Origin: Variovorax sp. PMC12 | GTDB lineage: Bacteria > Pseudomonadota > Gammaproteobacteria > Burkholderiales > Burkholderiaceae_C | Reading direction: 5' to 3' | NCBI RefSeq assembly: GCF_003019815.1 | Contig: NZ_CP027773.1 | Span: forward strand, 4,698,501-4,762,500 | Length of the DNA stretch: 64,000 bases | In this document: one piece after another, positions 40,343 to 49,287 of the stretch | Layout of the letters: each line of letters starts with the position of its first letter | Numbering within the stretch: position 1 is the stretch's first letter | The notes under the pieces: generated by a model | Databases searched by the model: none | What the model was told of the DNA's origin: nothing | Seen by the model: only the letters and a program-made list of their open reading frames with translations | Position numbers and translations under genes: made by a program

Positions 40343-41737
40343 ATGCACACGACCAGAACATTCGCACTCGCCGCGGTCGCGGCCGTGGCGCTTGCCGGTT
40401 GCGTCTCTGCACCGCAGCAGCGTTTTGCGCCCAACGAGGCGCCCGTGGTGCTCGGCCCCGCCGTGCGCGACAACGTCACGCCGATGGAGGCCGTGCTCGC
40501 CTGCTACGCCGACCACATCGCGGCCACGCGCCGCCCGCCCATCGTGGTGGGCGTGGGCGACGTGAAGGACTACACCGGCAAGTACAGCATCAACGAAGGC
40601 AATGCCATCACGCAGGGCGGCGCGCTGATGGTGTATTCGGCGCTCGGCAAGCTCGGCGGCGCCGTGAGCATCGCGGAGCGCTTCGACCCGGTGATCGCCG
40701 AGCGCGAGCTCGCGTACGCGGACCGCCGCCAACTCGGCGACGGCCGCACGCACCAGCTCGGCGGACCCAACGGCGGGCAGACCGTGCCGTGGATGCCGTA
40801 TTTCGGCGGCACCATCAACAAGTCCGACTACTTCATCGTCGGCGGCATCACCGAGCTCAACTACAACATCAACTCGGGCGGTGCCGAGTTCGCGGTGAAC
40901 CAGGTGGGCGTGAAGGCGCGCACCTTCAGCCAGTCGGTGAGCGTGGACCTGCGCATCGTCGACACCAAGTCGCTGATGGTGGTGCGCACGGTGAGCCTCA
41001 CCAAGCAGTTCAACGGCTACGAAGTGGGCCTGAACGTGTTCCGCTTCTTCGGCAGCAAGCTGTACGACGTGGACATCGGCGCCAAGGGCCAGGAGCCGGT
41101 GCAGATGGGCGTGCGCGCCGCGCTCGAAGAAGGCGTGGTGCGGCTCATGGCGGCCGTCACGCAGGTCGACCACCGGCCCTGCATGACGATGCGCCCGGGC
41201 GGCGGCGAGGCCATCCCGCTCACGCCCGCCGCCGATCTGCGCAAGGTCGACAACCCGGGCGATGCCACGGTGGGCGGCGCGGCCGTCGCTTCGCCGGTGG
41301 TGCAGGGCGGCGTGGCCGTCAACGCGGGCGGCCCGGGCGGCGCCCGCCTCACCGGCACGGCCACGCAGGTGGCGTTCGACTTCGGCGCGACCACGCTCGG
41401 CGGCAGCTCGCTCGCGCTGATCGACCAGATCGCGGGCCTGGCCAAGAAGGGCGCGACCGACATCGTGCTGGTGGCGCGCGACACCGAGAACTGGGACGCC
41501 CGCAAGCGCGACGAACTGACCGACCAGCGCATTGCCGCCGTCACTTCGGCGCTGGCCAACCGCGGCGTGGCGCCGGGCGCCATCAGCGTCACCTGGCGGC
41601 CCGATGCGGCCGACACATCGATCCACCGCGACGGCCCGGGACTGCAGGAGATCGCCAAGCTGCGCATCGGCAGCGTGGCGGTCGGCAGCGCGGCGCCGCG
41701 CGCTTCCGCCGACGACGGCGCCACGAAGGGCGACTGA
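40343..41737 (+). CDS. hfaB: HfaB-like CsgG-family outer-membrane lipoprotein with OmpA-like C-terminal region
   Basis: A 464-residue lipoprotein: FALAAVAAVALAGC gives the lipobox (Cys20). Residues 25-290 form a CsgG/HfaB domain (IVVGVGDVKDYTGKYSINEG; GALMVYSALGKLGGAVSIAERFDPVIAERELAY in parts; DYFIVGGITELNYN; SVDLRIVDTKSLMVVRTVSL), the ring-forming secretion pore for amyloid-like subunits. Beyond about residue 320 the protein continues with a region resembling OmpA-type domains (VAFDFGATTLGGSSLALIDQ; RDELTDQRIAAVTSALANRG). This extension is not part of CsgG of E. coli. It presumably exports HfaA- and HfaD-like proteins. It begins 17 bp after hfaA. Confidence 0.75.
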   Translation: MHTTRTFALAAVAAVALAGCVSAPQQRFAPNEAPVVLGPAVRDNVTPMEAVLACYADHIAATRRPPIVVGVGDVKDYTGKYSINEGNAITQGGALMVYSALGKLGGAVSIAERFDPVIAERELAYADRRQLGDGRTHQLGGPNGGQTVPWMPYFGGTINKSDYFIVGGITELNYNINSGGAEFAVNQVGVKARTFSQSVSVDLRIVDTKSLMVVRTVSLTKQFNGYEVGLNVFRFFGSKLYDVDIGAKGQEPVQMGVRAALEEGVVRLMAAVTQVDHRPCMTMRPGGGEAIPLTPAADLRKVDNPGDATVGGAAVASPVVQGGVAVNAGGPGGARLTGTATQVAFDFGATTLGGSSLALIDQIAGLAKKGATDIVLVARDTENWDARKRDELTDQRIAAVTSALANRGVAPGAISVTWRPDAADTSIHRDGPGLQEIAKLRIGSVAVGSAAPRASADDGATKGD

Positions 41738-41844
41738 AGACCACTTCATCCAGAGCGACCGACCGCGCCTTGCCGCGCACAGCCCCTCCCATCCGTTTTT
41801 TTCCAGCCGAGCCAGAACGCTTCCAACATCCGAGGAGTCACGAC

Positions 41845-44800
41845 ATGAAAGCACGCAAGATCCAGAGCCGGGCCGCACGCGCGCCCATGTTCAGCCGCAG
41901 CAGCGTCGGCACCGCAGTGGCGATGGCGCTGATAGCCGCCGCTTCCGGTGCGCAGGCCGCAGAAACCACTGTCGGTGCCGCGTACAACGGCAGCGCCAAC
42001 GGTACGCCGTCGGTGAACGCGGGCAGCAACAACACCGCCAACGTCAACGCCGCGATCACCGGCGCCAGCGTGGGCACCACCTCCACGGGCACGCCGTCCA
42101 CGCCCAATCCGGTGGCGATGAGCACCAGCGGCAACCTGATCGGCGCGACCGCCACCGGCAACAGCTTTGCCAACGGCATCCAGCCCGCGCCCGGCCTGCC
42201 GGTGAACAACGCGGCGACGCTGGGCGTGGCGACCAACAGCGGCGTGATCAACAGCAGCGTCACGGGCAGCAAGCTCGCGGTCGAGTCGAGCACGCTGCAA
42301 AGCGGCAGCGTGGTCAACGCCGACAACACCATCTCGGCCACCACCACGCTCAACAGCGGCAGTTCGGTGGTCTCGGGCGCGGCGCCGGTGGGCGCGCCGG
42401 CGCAGGCCGGCACCTCGGTGCTGACCTATCCGGCGGGCGCGCAATTGTTCGACGCCAAGGGCAACATCGTCGTGACCTCGCTGCAGTCGGCCACCGGCGC
42501 AGGCTCCGGCGCGGTCCTGCTGAACAACACGGTCGACCTGATGCTGACGGCCAACGCCGGCAACACCATCACCACCGCGGCCGCGCTCGAGCGCAACTCG
42601 ATCGCCGCGGTGCTCAAGGCCAACAGCGCCAGCAACACGGCCGAGATCCAGTCGGGCGGCGCGCCGTCCTTCGCGGGCTCGGCGGTGGTGGCGAACCTTC
42701 AGGCCAATGGCAACGGCATCCTCGCGGTCACGCACAGCGCGACCAACACGGGCTCGGTGGTCATGGGCATCGTGAGCGGGGCGCCCGCTGGCGGCGCCAA
42801 CGTGCTCCAGGGGTCGCTGTCGGTGCAGGGCAACGCCATCTCCAGCGCGGCCACCGGCAACGAGGCGCTCGGCGCCACCGCCGGCGTGGCGGGCAACCGC
42901 ATCCTGATCGACGACGTGAGCATCGCCGGCACCGGCACGGCCGCCACGGCGGCCAACAACAGCACGCACAACGGCGTGGGCGTGACCAGCAACGTCAACA
43001 GCGACCTGGCCATCGTCAACAGCCAGGGCAACATCGGCGTGACCACCTTCGCCCAGACCGTGGGCGCGCGGGTGCTCGCGGGCGTGCAGTCGAGCAAGAG
43101 CAGCCAGCTCACGCTCGCGGACAACAGCATCACGGCGGCCGCCACGGGCAACACCGCCTCGAGCGCCATCGCCAGCGGCCAGAACGCGGCGTCGTTCACC
43201 GGCACCGCCGCGGTGTCGAACCAGCAGGCCAATTCCGCCGCGGGCGTGTCAGCCTTCGTCATGCCATCGATCATCGCGGCGCAGACCGGCGAGTCGCCCG
43301 GCAACGGCCAGACCACCGGCAGCACGGTGACCGTGTCCGACAACACCACGGCCGCCACCGCGCAGGGCAACCAGGTCACGCAGAGCCTGGCGCTGCAGGC
43401 GGCTACCGTGGCGCTGGGCAACGGCAACGCGGTGCTCTCGGGCGGCACCGCCACCGACGGGCGCGTGTCGGCAAGCGGCGCGGCCACCCTCACCAACCTG
43501 CAGGGCAATTACAACGACGGCGGCGCCGCGGCGCTGAACCTAGGCTCGCAGATTCACCTGACCGCCAACGGCGGCGGCGCGCCGGTGGCGAACAACACGC
43601 TGGCGCTGAGCGGCAACCGGCAGGAAGCCGTGGCGCTCGGCAGCGGCGCGTCCAACACGCTGACGCTCACCGGCAATTCGGTGGGCACCGGCGCCGGCAT
43701 TGCCAGCGTGCAGATGAACGACGCAAGCTCTGGCGTGGGCGCGGGGCTGTCGGATCCGGAGGCGCGCATCGGGGTCGACGGCAACCTCTCGGGCGGCTCG
43801 GCCGCGGTCGCCGGCAACCTGCAGCGCGCCATCGCCTACGGCAACTCGGCCACGAACACGCTGGGCGTGAGCGCAGGCAACCTGGCTGCGGCACCGGGTC
43901 CGATCCTGCTGGGCGCGGCGGCCTCGACGGTCACTGTCGACTTGGCCAGCGGGCTGCCGTTCAGCAACGCCGCCGGGGCACTGCCGACGGTGCGCGCGGC
44001 CTACGGCGTGCTGAACGACCAGTCGGTGCAGGCGACGGTCAACAGCGCGGCCACCGGGCCCAACACCTTCGCGGCGACCGTCAACGGCAACGTGTCGGCC
44101 GCCAGCGTCTCGAACAGCGGCAACGCCTTCGTCGGCGCCGCCTACGGCAACGACGCGGCCAGCGGCGTGGCGCTGGGGCTGAACAACGTGAGCGGCTCGA
44201 ACGCCTCGATCGCGAACGTCACCAACACGCAGGCGGTGGCTGTCACGAACACCAAAATCTCGGCCATCGCGGCCGGCGGCATCGTGGCGCGCACCACCGT
44301 GGCAGGCGCGCTCACCAACGGCTCCGTGTCCAGCACGGGCAACACCGCCGAGGCGCTGGCCTACGGCAGCCGCGCCACCGCCAACACGGTGAAGGTGACG
44401 GGCAACAACATCGACACGGCGGGCCTCTTGCTGTCGGGCGCGACCTTGGCGGGCAACACGCTCTCCACCACCGCGGCCTTCAGCGTGCAGAGCGCGCAAT
44501 CGGGCCAGGGCTCGGTGTCGGCGCAGCGCAGCGGCGGGCCCGAAGTACAGGTCGCGGTCGCGGGCGCGGTCAACAACTCGAAGGTGGATGCCAGCGGCAA
44601 CACCACGCTGGCCGGCGCCACCAGCAACAGCGCCGCCAACGGCGTGAGCGTGAATGCGGTGGGCGTCTCGACCACCACCGCGGTGCAGAACCTGCAGCTC
44701 ACCAGCGCGACCGTCGCCTCGCTGACAGGGCAGGAGGGCGCGTTCCTCACCAACAAGGACGGCGTGCAGGTGGTGCTGGGCGGGAGCATCCAGGGCTCGC

Positions 44801-47178
44801 AGGTCACGGTTGACGGCAACACCGCCGGCGGCTCGGCCACCGGCAACGCGGCGGCCAACGGCATCGACGTGAAGGGCAACACCATTGCCGTGGGCAACGG
44901 ACTGCCGCTGGCCGGCGCGAGCAGCCTCGCCGGTACGGCGGGCGCGGTCGGCGACCATGCCGTCTCGAACATCCAGCTGGTGACGAGCCCGACGATCTCC
45001 TCCAGGGTGGCTGCCGCATTCGGCGTGGACACCGCCCCCGGCGCGGCGATCGGCGGCTCCACGCTGAGCGCGTCGGGCAACACCCAGGGCGCGAGGGCCG
45101 TGGCCAACACCGGCAGCAACGCCATCGCGCTCGCGGCCACCGATGTCTCCGCCCGCTCGGCGCTGCTGTCGGCGCAGGGCAGCACGGCGGCGGTGGAGTC
45201 GCGCTCGTTCCAGCAGGTGTTTGCGCCTGCCTCGGTGTCCGGCTCTTCGGTGAAGCTCTCGAACAACGGCAACACGGCGCTGGGCGTGATCAACGACGTG
45301 AGCAACAAGGTGTCCGTCGCGGGCGGTACCTCGGGCGGGATCGGGATTCCCGCGGTCATCACCCAGGGCGCGCTGCCCGGCAACACCATCGCGCTGGGCG
45401 ACCAGGTGCTGGTGAACCGCCAGTCGGCCGGAACCTCTGTCGCCAGCACCGCCGACACCGCGATCTACAACGAAGACCGCCTGGTGCCCGCCAATGCCGG
45501 CCTGAACGGCAGCAGCTTCACGGCATCGGGCAACAGCACCTACTCGGAAGCCTCGGCCAACCGCGCGACCAACGCGGCCTCGCTGGCGGGCGGCGCGTCG
45601 CAGTCGGCCAAAGTCGCGGTGCTGAATGCGCAGGACAGCAGCGCTGTCGTGACGGCCAGCGCCAACAACGCGACGAAGCTCACGCTGACCGGCAACAGCG
45701 CCCTGGTCGGCAGCAGCGCCACGCTGGACGGCAACAGCACCAGCGCCGCCGCCACCGGCAGCGCGGCCACCAACAGCATCGACGTGAAGAGCGGCGGCGC
45801 CATCGCCGGCGGCCTGGCGGCGCTGCCCGCGACCACGACCGGCCCGGCATCGTCGGTGACCGTGTCGGCCGACCAGGCGCTGGCCAACGTGCAGCTGGGG
45901 GCGGGCGCCGTGTCGGCCACCGCCACGGGCGTCGTCGGCATCGACACCGCACCGCTGTCGAACGTCGGCACCTCGACGCTGGGCGTGACGAACAACAGCC
46001 AGAGCGCGAAGGCGGTGTCGAACACCGCGCTCAACAGCGTGGCGCTGGCGGGTTCGAACGTGGGCGCGCGCTCGGCGCTGCAGTCGACGCAGTCGGGCAC
46101 CGCGCCGGTGACGGCATCGTCCACGCTGGAACTGTTCGCGCCGGTGGCTTCCTCCGCTTCGACCATCCGCATCTCCGGCAACAGCAACACGGCGCTGGGC
46201 GTGATGAACGACGCGGCCAACTCGCTGAGCGTGAGCGCGGTCAACGCCTTGCCGCCGGGCGCGACGGGCTCGGCCTCGCTGAGCGAGACCGGCAGCGCCG
46301 ACAACCTCGTGGCCAGCGGCGACCATGTGCTGTCGAACCGCCAGTCGGCTTCCTCGACGGTTTCCAGCACCGCCAGCACCTCGATCCACAACGACGACAA
46401 CAGCGCGCCCGGTACGCAAGGCCTGGCCAATGGCGCGCTCACGATCTCCGGCAACAGCACCTTCGCCGAGGCCTCGGCCAACCGCGCGGCCAACACCGTC
46501 ACGGTGGCGGGCAGCGGGGCGCAGGGGGCCAGCACCGGCATCGCGAACGTGCAGGGCAGCACGGCGACCGTGACGGCGACGGCCGGCACAGTGGCCAACA
46601 CCACCCTGGCCGGCGCGGCGCCGCTCAACGGCAGCAGCGTTTCGCTCGACGGCAACACCACGGCCGCTCTGGCGCGCGGCAACTCGGCGACCAACCTGCT
46701 CGAATCCGGCGGCGGCAGCGGCTACGGCGTGGCGGCCACGGCGGGCTCGTCCAGCCTCGTCGCGTCCCCGCTGGCGCTCAACGTGGGCGCCAGCGCGGCG
46801 ATCCTCAACAGCCAGAACAACACGGGCATGGTCACGGCCACCAGCACGGGCACGAGCTACCAGGTGGCGCTCAACGGCACCGGCGCGGGCGTGTCGAACG
46901 GCACGGTCGGGGTCACCGGCAACGCGCTGGCGGCGCAGGCCTTCGGCAACAGCGCGACCAACCGCGTAACGCAGACGGCGCTGAACACCGGCACGCCGAG
47001 CGCGGCCATCGCCAACTACCAGGTCAACACCGGCGCGGTGACGGCCACGGTGACGAGCGTGAACTTCGGGGTCGGCGTGACGGGCGCGGTGGGCAACAGC
47101 ACGCTGCGCACCACGGGCAACCAGATCACCGCATCGGCGACTGGCAACTCGTCGGTCTCGACGATCACCGCGCGCTGA
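41845..47178 (+). CDS. hfaD: Giant HfaD-like repetitive surface protein
   Basis: A 1777-residue exported protein with a signal peptide (VGTAVAMALIAAASGAQA, cleavage near residue 39). The remainder consists of degenerate repeats in which two patterns alternate: a GN-x(4-6)-A-x-GN-x-x-TN pattern (for example TGNALAAQAFGNSATN) and an N-x-Q-x-N/G pattern (for example IANYQVNTGAVTA). Few charged or aromatic residues and almost no Cys are visible, as in amyloid-like or beta-solenoid surface proteins. An internal tandem duplication covers about residues 1033-1625. There is no C-terminal beta-barrel, YadA anchor or LPXTG motif, so export through the CsgG-like HfaB is the best explanation. It is far longer than the Caulobacter HfaD as I recall it. 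GAGGAGTC precedes the ATG. Confidence 0.68.
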   Translation: MKARKIQSRAARAPMFSRSSVGTAVAMALIAAASGAQAAETTVGAAYNGSANGTPSVNAGSNNTANVNAAITGASVGTTSTGTPSTPNPVAMSTSGNLIGATATGNSFANGIQPAPGLPVNNAATLGVATNSGVINSSVTGSKLAVESSTLQSGSVVNADNTISATTTLNSGSSVVSGAAPVGAPAQAGTSVLTYPAGAQLFDAKGNIVVTSLQSATGAGSGAVLLNNTVDLMLTANAGNTITTAAALERNSIAAVLKANSASNTAEIQSGGAPSFAGSAVVANLQANGNGILAVTHSATNTGSVVMGIVSGAPAGGANVLQGSLSVQGNAISSAATGNEALGATAGVAGNRILIDDVSIAGTGTAATAANNSTHNGVGVTSNVNSDLAIVNSQGNIGVTTFAQTVGARVLAGVQSSKSSQLTLADNSITAAATGNTASSAIASGQNAASFTGTAAVSNQQANSAAGVSAFVMPSIIAAQTGESPGNGQTTGSTVTVSDNTTAATAQGNQVTQSLALQAATVALGNGNAVLSGGTATDGRVSASGAATLTNLQGNYNDGGAAALNLGSQIHLTANGGGAPVANNTLALSGNRQEAVALGSGASNTLTLTGNSVGTGAGIASVQMNDASSGVGAGLSDPEARIGVDGNLSGGSAAVAGNLQRAIAYGNSATNTLGVSAGNLAAAPGPILLGAAASTVTVDLASGLPFSNAAGALPTVRAAYGVLNDQSVQATVNSAATGPNTFAATVNGNVSAASVSNSGNAFVGAAYGNDAASGVALGLNNVSGSNASIANVTNTQAVAVTNTKISAIAAGGIVARTTVAGALTNGSVSSTGNTAEALAYGSRATANTVKVTGNNIDTAGLLLSGATLAGNTLSTTAAFSVQSAQSGQGSVSAQRSGGPEVQVAVAGAVNNSKVDASGNTTLAGATSNSAANGVSVNAVGVSTTTAVQNLQLTSATVASLTGQEGAFLTNKDGVQVVLGGSIQGSQVTVDGNTAGGSATGNAAANGIDVKGNTIAVGNGLPLAGASSLAGTAGAVGDHAVSNIQLVTSPTISSRVAAAFGVDTAPGAAIGGSTLSASGNTQGARAVANTGSNAIALAATDVSARSALLSAQGSTAAVESRSFQQVFAPASVSGSSVKLSNNGNTALGVINDVSNKVSVAGGTSGGIGIPAVITQGALPGNTIALGDQVLVNRQSAGTSVASTADTAIYNEDRLVPANAGLNGSSFTASGNSTYSEASANRATNAASLAGGASQSAKVAVLNAQDSSAVVTASANNATKLTLTGNSALVGSSATLDGNSTSAAATGSAATNSIDVKSGGAIAGGLAALPATTTGPASSVTVSADQALANVQLGAGAVSATATGVVGIDTAPLSNVGTSTLGVTNNSQSAKAVSNTALNSVALAGSNVGARSALQSTQSGTAPVTASSTLELFAPVASSASTIRISGNSNTALGVMNDAANSLSVSAVNALPPGATGSASLSETGSADNLVASGDHVLSNRQSASSTVSSTASTSIHNDDNSAPGTQGLANGALTISGNSTFAEASANRAANTVTVAGSGAQGASTGIANVQGSTATVTATAGTVANTTLAGAAPLNGSSVSLDGNTTAALARGNSATNLLESGGGSGYGVAATAGSSSLVASPLALNVGASAAILNSQNNTGMVTATSTGTSYQVALNGTGAGVSNGTVGVTGNALAAQAFGNSATNRVTQTALNTGTPSAAIANYQVNTGAVTATVTSVNFGVGVTGAVGNSTLRTTGNQITASATGNSSVSTITAR
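44940..46715 (+). repeat. Intragenic tandem duplication of about 915 bp in the HfaD-like gene
   Basis: Two diverged copies lie at about 44940-45800 and 45855-46715. Aligned landmarks: ARSALLSAQGST (45151) with ARSALQSTQSGT (46066), GNTALGVIND (45268) with SNTALGVMND (46183), VLVNRQSAGTSVASTA with VLSNRQSASSTVSSTA, and SGNSTYSEASANRATN (45526) with SGNSTFAEASANRAAN (46447). The offset is exactly 915 bp at the first two points and 921 bp at the last, that is 305 codons plus a two-codon indel. Confidence 0.85.
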
Positions 47179-47202
47179 AATCGCGCGCCGCCGTCAGGCT
47201 GC

Positions 47203-47239
47203 AAAAGCCGCGGACCTTTCGAGGCCCGCGGCTTTTTTT
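47203..47239 (+). terminator. Strong terminator after the hfa-like operon
   Basis: AAAAGCCGCGG, a 12-base loop region, then CCGCGGCTTTTTTT: an 11 bp stem with A-run and T-run on both sides, 24 bp after the stop at 47178. It lies between convergent genes and can act in both directions (the ChaN-like gene ends at 47244). Confidence 0.9.
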
Positions 47240-47243
47240 GCGC

Positions 47244-48104
47244 TTACTGCGGGCTCGGCTTGGCAGGCCGGCGCAACTCGGCGCAGTAGTCCTGCGGTGG
47301 CAGCGCCGGCGTCTGCCAGATGCGGTCGTATTCGCCGGGCACCACGTTCGCCAGCGTGGGCGCGGCCAGCATGCGCACCGTGGCGATCCTGACGTCGTTC
47401 GGCAAGTGCTGCGGCACGCCGAGGGTGCGCACCACATGGCCGGATCCGGCGATCAGCAGCACCGTCTTGCCGGGCTGCCGCGCCTTGACGATGGCCTGCG
47501 CCATCGCGCGGTCGCGGCCCACCTGGATGCGGGTCATGGGAATGATCTGCGACTCGGGCAAGAGCTTGCAGTGGCCCTCGCGCACCGCGTCCTGCTGGGC
47601 GACGTAGGCATCGTTGCCGAGCTGCGCGTCGAGCGAGACGTCCGCCATCGCGTCTTTCATGCGTGCGCGCGGCAGGTTGGCGCCGACCACGGGCACGCCC
47701 GCGCGCACGGCGGCCATCACGGCCGGGCCGTAGCTGGCCCAGGGCCAGGCCTTGTCGCTCCAGTCGAGCGCGGCCCGCACCTGGGCTTCGGTGGCGGTGG
47801 GTGCCACGTGGGCGGTGCCGCGGCCTTCTTCCGCCATCTCGAGCGCCAGCGCGGCGAGCTGGCCGCGCGCGACCAGCGCCTCGACGGTTTCGCGCTCGAT
47901 GACGTGGTGCTCGGGCGCGTCGTGCTGCTCGCCGAGCAGCAGGGCGTCGACCGGCAGCAGCGCGGCGACGCGGCGTGCGACGGGGGCGTCGGGCGCGTCG
48001 GAGGACAGCGCCGAGCAGCCGGCGAGGGCGGCCGCAACCAGCGTGGCGACGAGGAGAAAGGGAAGGCGGGGAGCCAGCGCTCGCGAGAATCGTGAAAGAG
48101 CCAT
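47244..48104 (-). CDS. ChaN family lipoprotein
   Basis: A 286-residue lipoprotein with lipobox LAGC (Cys30) after a signal sequence (PFLLVATLVAAALAG). It contains the ChaN-type blocks VDALLLGEQHDAPEHHVIE, ALALEMAEEGRG, ALDWSDKAWPWASYGPAVMAA (in parts) and TVLLIAGSGHVVRTLGVP. ChaN proteins bind haem as dimers and are iron-regulated in some bacteria; the fold is related to TraB/EreA-type proteins. No iron-uptake gene is next to it in the window, so a role in haem handling is only inferred from the family. Confidence 0.85.
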   Translation of the reverse strand: MALSRFSRALAPRLPFLLVATLVAAALAGCSALSSDAPDAPVARRVAALLPVDALLLGEQHDAPEHHVIERETVEALVARGQLAALALEMAEEGRGTAHVAPTATEAQVRAALDWSDKAWPWASYGPAVMAAVRAGVPVVGANLPRARMKDAMADVSLDAQLGNDAYVAQQDAVREGHCKLLPESQIIPMTRIQVGRDRAMAQAIVKARQPGKTVLLIAGSGHVVRTLGVPQHLPNDVRIATVRMLAAPTLANVVPGEYDRIWQTPALPPQDYCAELRRPAKPSPQ

Positions 48105-48128
48105 CGCGCCATACTAGGCCTTCGGCGC

Positions 48129-49226
48129 ATGCGCGCCCTGCCGTCCAATCCCGCTACTTCCTGTCCGTCCGTGCCTCTCCCCTTCATCGTCCGCGTGACC
48201 GCCACGCTGCTGCTGGCGCTCGCCGCCGCGGGTGTCTGCCTGGCGCTGCACACGCCGCTGCCCTGGATGATCGGCCCGCTGATCGCGGTGTCGCTGGCTT
48301 CCATCGCCGGCCTGCCGACCGCCAGCCACACACCGCTGCGCAACGCGGGCCAGTGGACCATCGGCACCGCGCTGGGGCTGTACTTCACGCCGCACGTGGT
48401 GTCGCTGGTGGCCGGCGTGTGGTGGGCGATCGCGCTGGCGATCGGCTGGGCGCTGCTGCTGGGCTGGGGCTTCGGGCGCTGGCTGCACGGGGTGCATGCG
48501 GCGCGCATGCCGCATGTGCCGGCGAAGCCCATGAGAGCCACGACTTACTTCGCGGGCGCCATCGGCGGCGCCTCCGAGATGACGCTGATGGCCGAGTCGG
48601 CCGGCGCGCGCACCGATCTCGTGGCGGCGGCGCACAGCCTGCGGCTGGTGGTGGTGACGGTCACCATCCCGTTCGCGATGCAGTGGAGCGGGCTGCACGG
48701 GCTGGAGATCAGTCCGCCCGGCGCGCGCGAGGTGAACCCGGGCGGGCTCGCGCTGCTTGCGGTGGCTACCGGCATCGGCGCACTCGCGATGCGCGCGCTG
48801 AAGCGCACCAACCCGTGGTTCATGGGGCCGCTGCTGGTGGCGATGGGCTTCACCGTGGCCGGGCATTCGCTGTCGGCGGTGCCGGCATGGATGTCGAACA
48901 CGGCGCAGCTGTTGATCGCGGTGAGCCTGGGCGTGCGCTTCAGCCGGGAGTTCCTCCACACGGCGCCGCGCTGGCTAGGCTCGGTGGCGCTCGGCACCTT
49001 CGGCATGCTGGCGCTGTGCGGCGCGGTGGCCTGGCTGCTGGCCTGGGCGACCGGGCTGCACCCGGCCACCATGATTTTGGGCACCTCGCCGGGCGGCATC
49101 GCAGAGATGTCGATCACGGCCAAGGTACTGCAGCTGGGCGTGCCGGTGGTCACGGCGTTCCAGGTGTGCCGGCTGGTGGCGGTGCTGCTGCTGGTGGGGC
49201 CGATGTACCGGTGGATCTACCGCTGA
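48129..49226 (+). CDS. AbrB family membrane protein (ammonia monooxygenase-like transporter)
   Basis: A 365-residue integral membrane protein with about ten hydrophobic helices arranged as two repeats. Repeat signatures are LPWMIGPLIAVSL (residues about 45-57) and NPWFMGPLLVAMGF (second half); each is followed by a helix with glycine pairs. FAGAIGGASEMTLMAESAGA in the first half and LGTSPGGIAEMSITAKVLQLG in the second are the paired PGG/E-M motifs. The family name AbrB here refers to a membrane protein and not to the DNA-binding AbrB. A start further down at GTG 48171 is possible. Function: uncharacterised transporter. Confidence 0.87.
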   Translation: MRALPSNPATSCPSVPLPFIVRVTATLLLALAAAGVCLALHTPLPWMIGPLIAVSLASIAGLPTASHTPLRNAGQWTIGTALGLYFTPHVVSLVAGVWWAIALAIGWALLLGWGFGRWLHGVHAARMPHVPAKPMRATTYFAGAIGGASEMTLMAESAGARTDLVAAAHSLRLVVVTVTIPFAMQWSGLHGLEISPPGAREVNPGGLALLAVATGIGALAMRALKRTNPWFMGPLLVAMGFTVAGHSLSAVPAWMSNTAQLLIAVSLGVRFSREFLHTAPRWLGSVALGTFGMLALCGAVAWLLAWATGLHPATMILGTSPGGIAEMSITAKVLQLGVPVVTAFQVCRLVAVLLLVGPMYRWIYR

Positions 49227-49242
49227 AGAGCGGCTGCCCATG

Positions 49243-49269
49243 AAAAAAGCGCCCTGAAAGGCGCTTTTT
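49243..49269. terminator. Bidirectional terminator
   Basis: AAAAAGCGCC-CTGAAA-GGCGCTTTTT is a perfect 10 bp stem with A and T runs between the converging AbrB-family and DUF3567 genes, and so can serve both. Confidence 0.9.
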
Positions 49270-49287
49270 GCTGGGGACAGGAGCGAA

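Noticed and set aside
39744..41737. Classical curli (csg) operon
   Set aside because: No CsgE, CsgF, CsgD or CsgA-type gene is present and the first gene does not contain the standard curlin repeats; the hfa-type arrangement fits better.
40399..41844. Extension of the HfaD-like frame upstream through the HfaB-like gene
   Set aside because: It would overlap the CsgG-family gene completely and gives Arg-rich nonsense; the ATG at 41845 with GAGGAG and a signal peptide is clearly the start.
43540..46419. 959-codon minus-strand frame and the matching Arg-rich plus-strand frame inside the HfaD-like gene
   Set aside because: They mirror the repeat structure of the real frame, have Arg/Ala/Gly-biased low-complexity sequence and no start signals.
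41845..47178. Assignment of the giant protein as a two-partner-secretion or trimeric autotransporter adhesin
   Set aside because: No TPS domain at the N-terminus and no YadA or autotransporter barrel at the C-terminus; a CsgG-like pore gene is upstream instead.
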